From NCBI GenBank assembly GCA_003230535.1, contig QIEW01000141.1, positions 1 to 7,280 on the forward strand: a stretch of 7,280 bases of DNA. Reading direction: 5' to 3'. Position 1 is the first letter of the stretch. Every line of letters begins with the position of its first letter. The position numbers and the translations under genes are program-made. Positions 6,092-7,280 of this stretch are shown here, piece by piece. The stretch is from a bacterium. GTDB lineage: Bacteria > SZUA-182 > SZUA-191. A model generated the notes under the pieces. The model saw only the letters and a list, made by a program, of their open reading frames with translations. It ran no database searches and was not told the origin of the DNA.

Positions 6092-6121
6092 TTAAATTTC
6101 CACGATCCTTAAATTTCCACG
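6088..6121. repeat. Perfect 17-bp tandem duplication in the 3' end of the purN-like gene
   Basis: ATCCTTAAATTTCCACG occurs at 6088-6104 and again, unchanged, at 6105-6121. Since 17 is not a multiple of three, the second unit is read in another frame, giving I-V-E-I and a stop (6092-6094). The absence of any mismatch suggests a recent event or an assembly artefact. Confidence 0.95.
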
Positions 6122-6844
6122 AGCAAATTGCAATACGGTTTGGGTAAGCAGCGGTAACTCCCTTTTTACCCCCTCGCGGCGGATTTCGGAGAAGAGGGGT
6201 TCGTTCTCCCCTTCCTCCACTTTTATCTGCTCTAAGGACTTTGTCTGCCGCTTGTCCTCCATATTCCCCCAGAGACGGGTAAAATTCCCTTCTCGAAGAG
6301 GAAAAGAGCAATAAGCTACGGTAGGTCCTGCATCCAACTCTTCGGTAACCAAATGGACAGTAACCCCGGTTTTAGGAGCACGCGCCCGAATAAGCTGCCA
6401 GACAACCTCCTGCCAACTGCCCTTGGGCCCCCCCGGGATGGCCGGATGCAGATTAATCATGGGCAGATGATCACATAGCTCGCCGCTTACTATTAGCATA
6501 TAGCCTGCTAAGACGATAATTTTAGGCTGAAATCCGGCTATCTGTCGCCTTACCTCCCGATCATAAGCTCGCCGCCATTTTTGCCTTAACGGCGGCTTAT
6601 TCTTACTGTCCCGCCACAATTCCGGCTGAAATCCGGCTGAAGATAGATATACCAATTCCAACCCTAAGCTATGCGCCAGCTTAAAAAACAGATCCGCCTC
6701 CCTGGATTCCCCGGGCTCACGGTTAGAAAATACAAACCTAATCCCCGCTTCCAAGCCGCTTTCAACAAGAGCTTGATGTACTGTTGCCAAAAGCTCCCCG
6801 GCTGCCTCATCGCGGCCGGTGGAGAACCAACCTATTTCGTACAT
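6092..6844 (-). CDS. purN: Phosphoribosylglycinamide formyltransferase-like protein (PurN family), C-terminus frameshifted
   Basis: Member of the formyltransferase fold used by PurN, which transfers a formyl group from 10-formyltetrahydrofolate to GAR in purine synthesis. Visible are the opening strand and loop IGWFSTGR (4-11), FVFSNREPGE (37-46), YDREVRRQIAGFQPKIIVLAGYMLIV (94-119), the catalytic pair N131 and H133 in MINLHPAIPGGPKGSWQEV (129-147), and the catalytic aspartate D171 in LDAGPTVAY (170-178). This HPAxPGGPKGxWQEV form belongs to a distinct subgroup, remembered from Chloroflexi (Dehalococcoides-like) genomes, and differs from the HPSLLP of E. coli PurN, so the exact substrate is less sure. 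The ATG at 6844 is the only start; an in-frame TAA lies 30 nt upstream and no Shine-Dalgarno is clear. The last three residues (VEI) come from the duplication at 6088-6121; 21 original residues are lost. The catalytic core is complete, so some activity may remain. Confidence 0.8.
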   Translation of the reverse strand: MYEIGWFSTGRDEAAGELLATVHQALVESGLEAGIRFVFSNREPGESREADLFFKLAHSLGLELVYLSSAGFQPELWRDSKNKPPLRQKWRRAYDREVRRQIAGFQPKIIVLAGYMLIVSGELCDHLPMINLHPAIPGGPKGSWQEVVWQLIRARAPKTGVTVHLVTEELDAGPTVAYCSFPLREGNFTRLWGNMEDKRQTKSLEQIKVEEGENEPLFSEIRREGVKRELPLLTQTVLQFARGNLRIVEI

Positions 6845-6908
6845 ATCGGTTTTACTATTGAACCCTGATTATTCATAAATCCACGGTAAACATTAATGAT
6901 GCTATTTG

Positions 6909-6937
6909 AATACAGCTAGTTACAAAGTAACGGTCAA
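6909..6937 (-). promoter_or_regulatory. Possible promoter for the purN-like gene and nusB
   Basis: Read on the minus strand, TTGACC (6937-6932) is followed after exactly 17 nt by TGTATT (6914-6909). These match the -35 box at five of six positions and the -10 box at four of six. It would leave a leader of about 55-60 nt before the ATG at 6844. Confidence 0.35.
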
Positions 6938-7280
6938 AAAACAAAATGGCTCATGCAAATCACCGAAATATCCCGCTATGGAAGCGACCAACTCCGAGCA
7001 TGTTTATGATCCCGAATTATTCGGGTTAGGGAGTATAATTCCAGTTGTAGTTTTCCCGGTAACTATCCTAACATATTCCCCATAAAGGTTCAAAGACACA
7101 GGGCGCTGTTAATTTTCCTGTATTACCTGGAGTAATTTATTGTATATTAAGCAAATAGATCTAAGCCGATTTGCCCTTGGAGTGATGATTATACTTTAAA
7201 AGCTCACAAACTGTGATTTGTTGTCAGTGACAGATTTACGGAGCAAAGAGCAATTCAAGGATTTTGTGGTGTCAGATTCT
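6938..7280. other. Non-coding right flank with no confident gene
   Basis: AT-rich sequence with frequent stops. The only structure noted is a small palindrome CCCGAA-TTA-TTCGGG at 7011-7025 with no T-run. A weak open frame starts with TTG at 7140, 7 nt after a GGAG at 7129-7132, and reads 19 codons to a TAA at 7197. The same frame then stays open to the window edge (7200-7280). I cannot recognise a product. Confidence 0.35.

Overview
The window carries five protein genes, four of them conserved housekeeping genes, separated by AT-rich spacers and short dispersed repeats. It looks like a chromosomal piece of an uncultured bacterium, probably from a poorly characterised phylum. SecA is of the long kind seen in Bacteroidetes/Chlorobi-like and several candidate lineages, with an enlarged preprotein cross-linking domain and an insert in NBD2. 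The purN-like formyltransferase is the type remembered from Dehalococcoides-like genomes. Only hpt has a recognisable Shine-Dalgarno sequence. No phylum can be fixed from this alone.

Layout: 1-310 is a non-coding mosaic of palindromes and short tandem repeats. 311-1201 (-) is an SBBP-repeat beta-propeller fragment with no start region or signal peptide. 1202-1478 is AT-rich and holds an extended -10 promoter for hpt. 1479-2048 (+) is a divergent hypoxanthine phosphoribosyltransferase. 2049-2207 is a spacer ending in a second extended -10 promoter. 2208-5345 (+) is secA. 5346-5516 is the convergent spacer with a palindrome. 5517-5945 (-) is nusB. 5946-6020 is a spacer with degenerate heptamer repeats. 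6092-6844 (-) is a purN-like formyltransferase whose original reading frame ran to 6021. 6845-7280 has no confident gene.

The purN-like gene and nusB probably form one leftward unit facing secA. hpt and purN-like belong to purine salvage and purine synthesis, secA to protein export, and nusB to rRNA antitermination. The genes share no single pathway, and I see no phage, CRISPR or defence module.

The most notable signal is small-scale damage or variation in conserved genes. secA lacks the six residues that carry its DEAD-box/Walker B motif, exactly in frame. Its N-terminal coding segment is cut off by an in-frame TAA that looks like the junction of a second small deletion. The purN-like gene has a perfect 17-bp tandem duplication that replaces its last 21 codons with three. 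These are either real lesions or variants, or errors in the assembly. The rest of each gene is well conserved, so read-level checking comes first.
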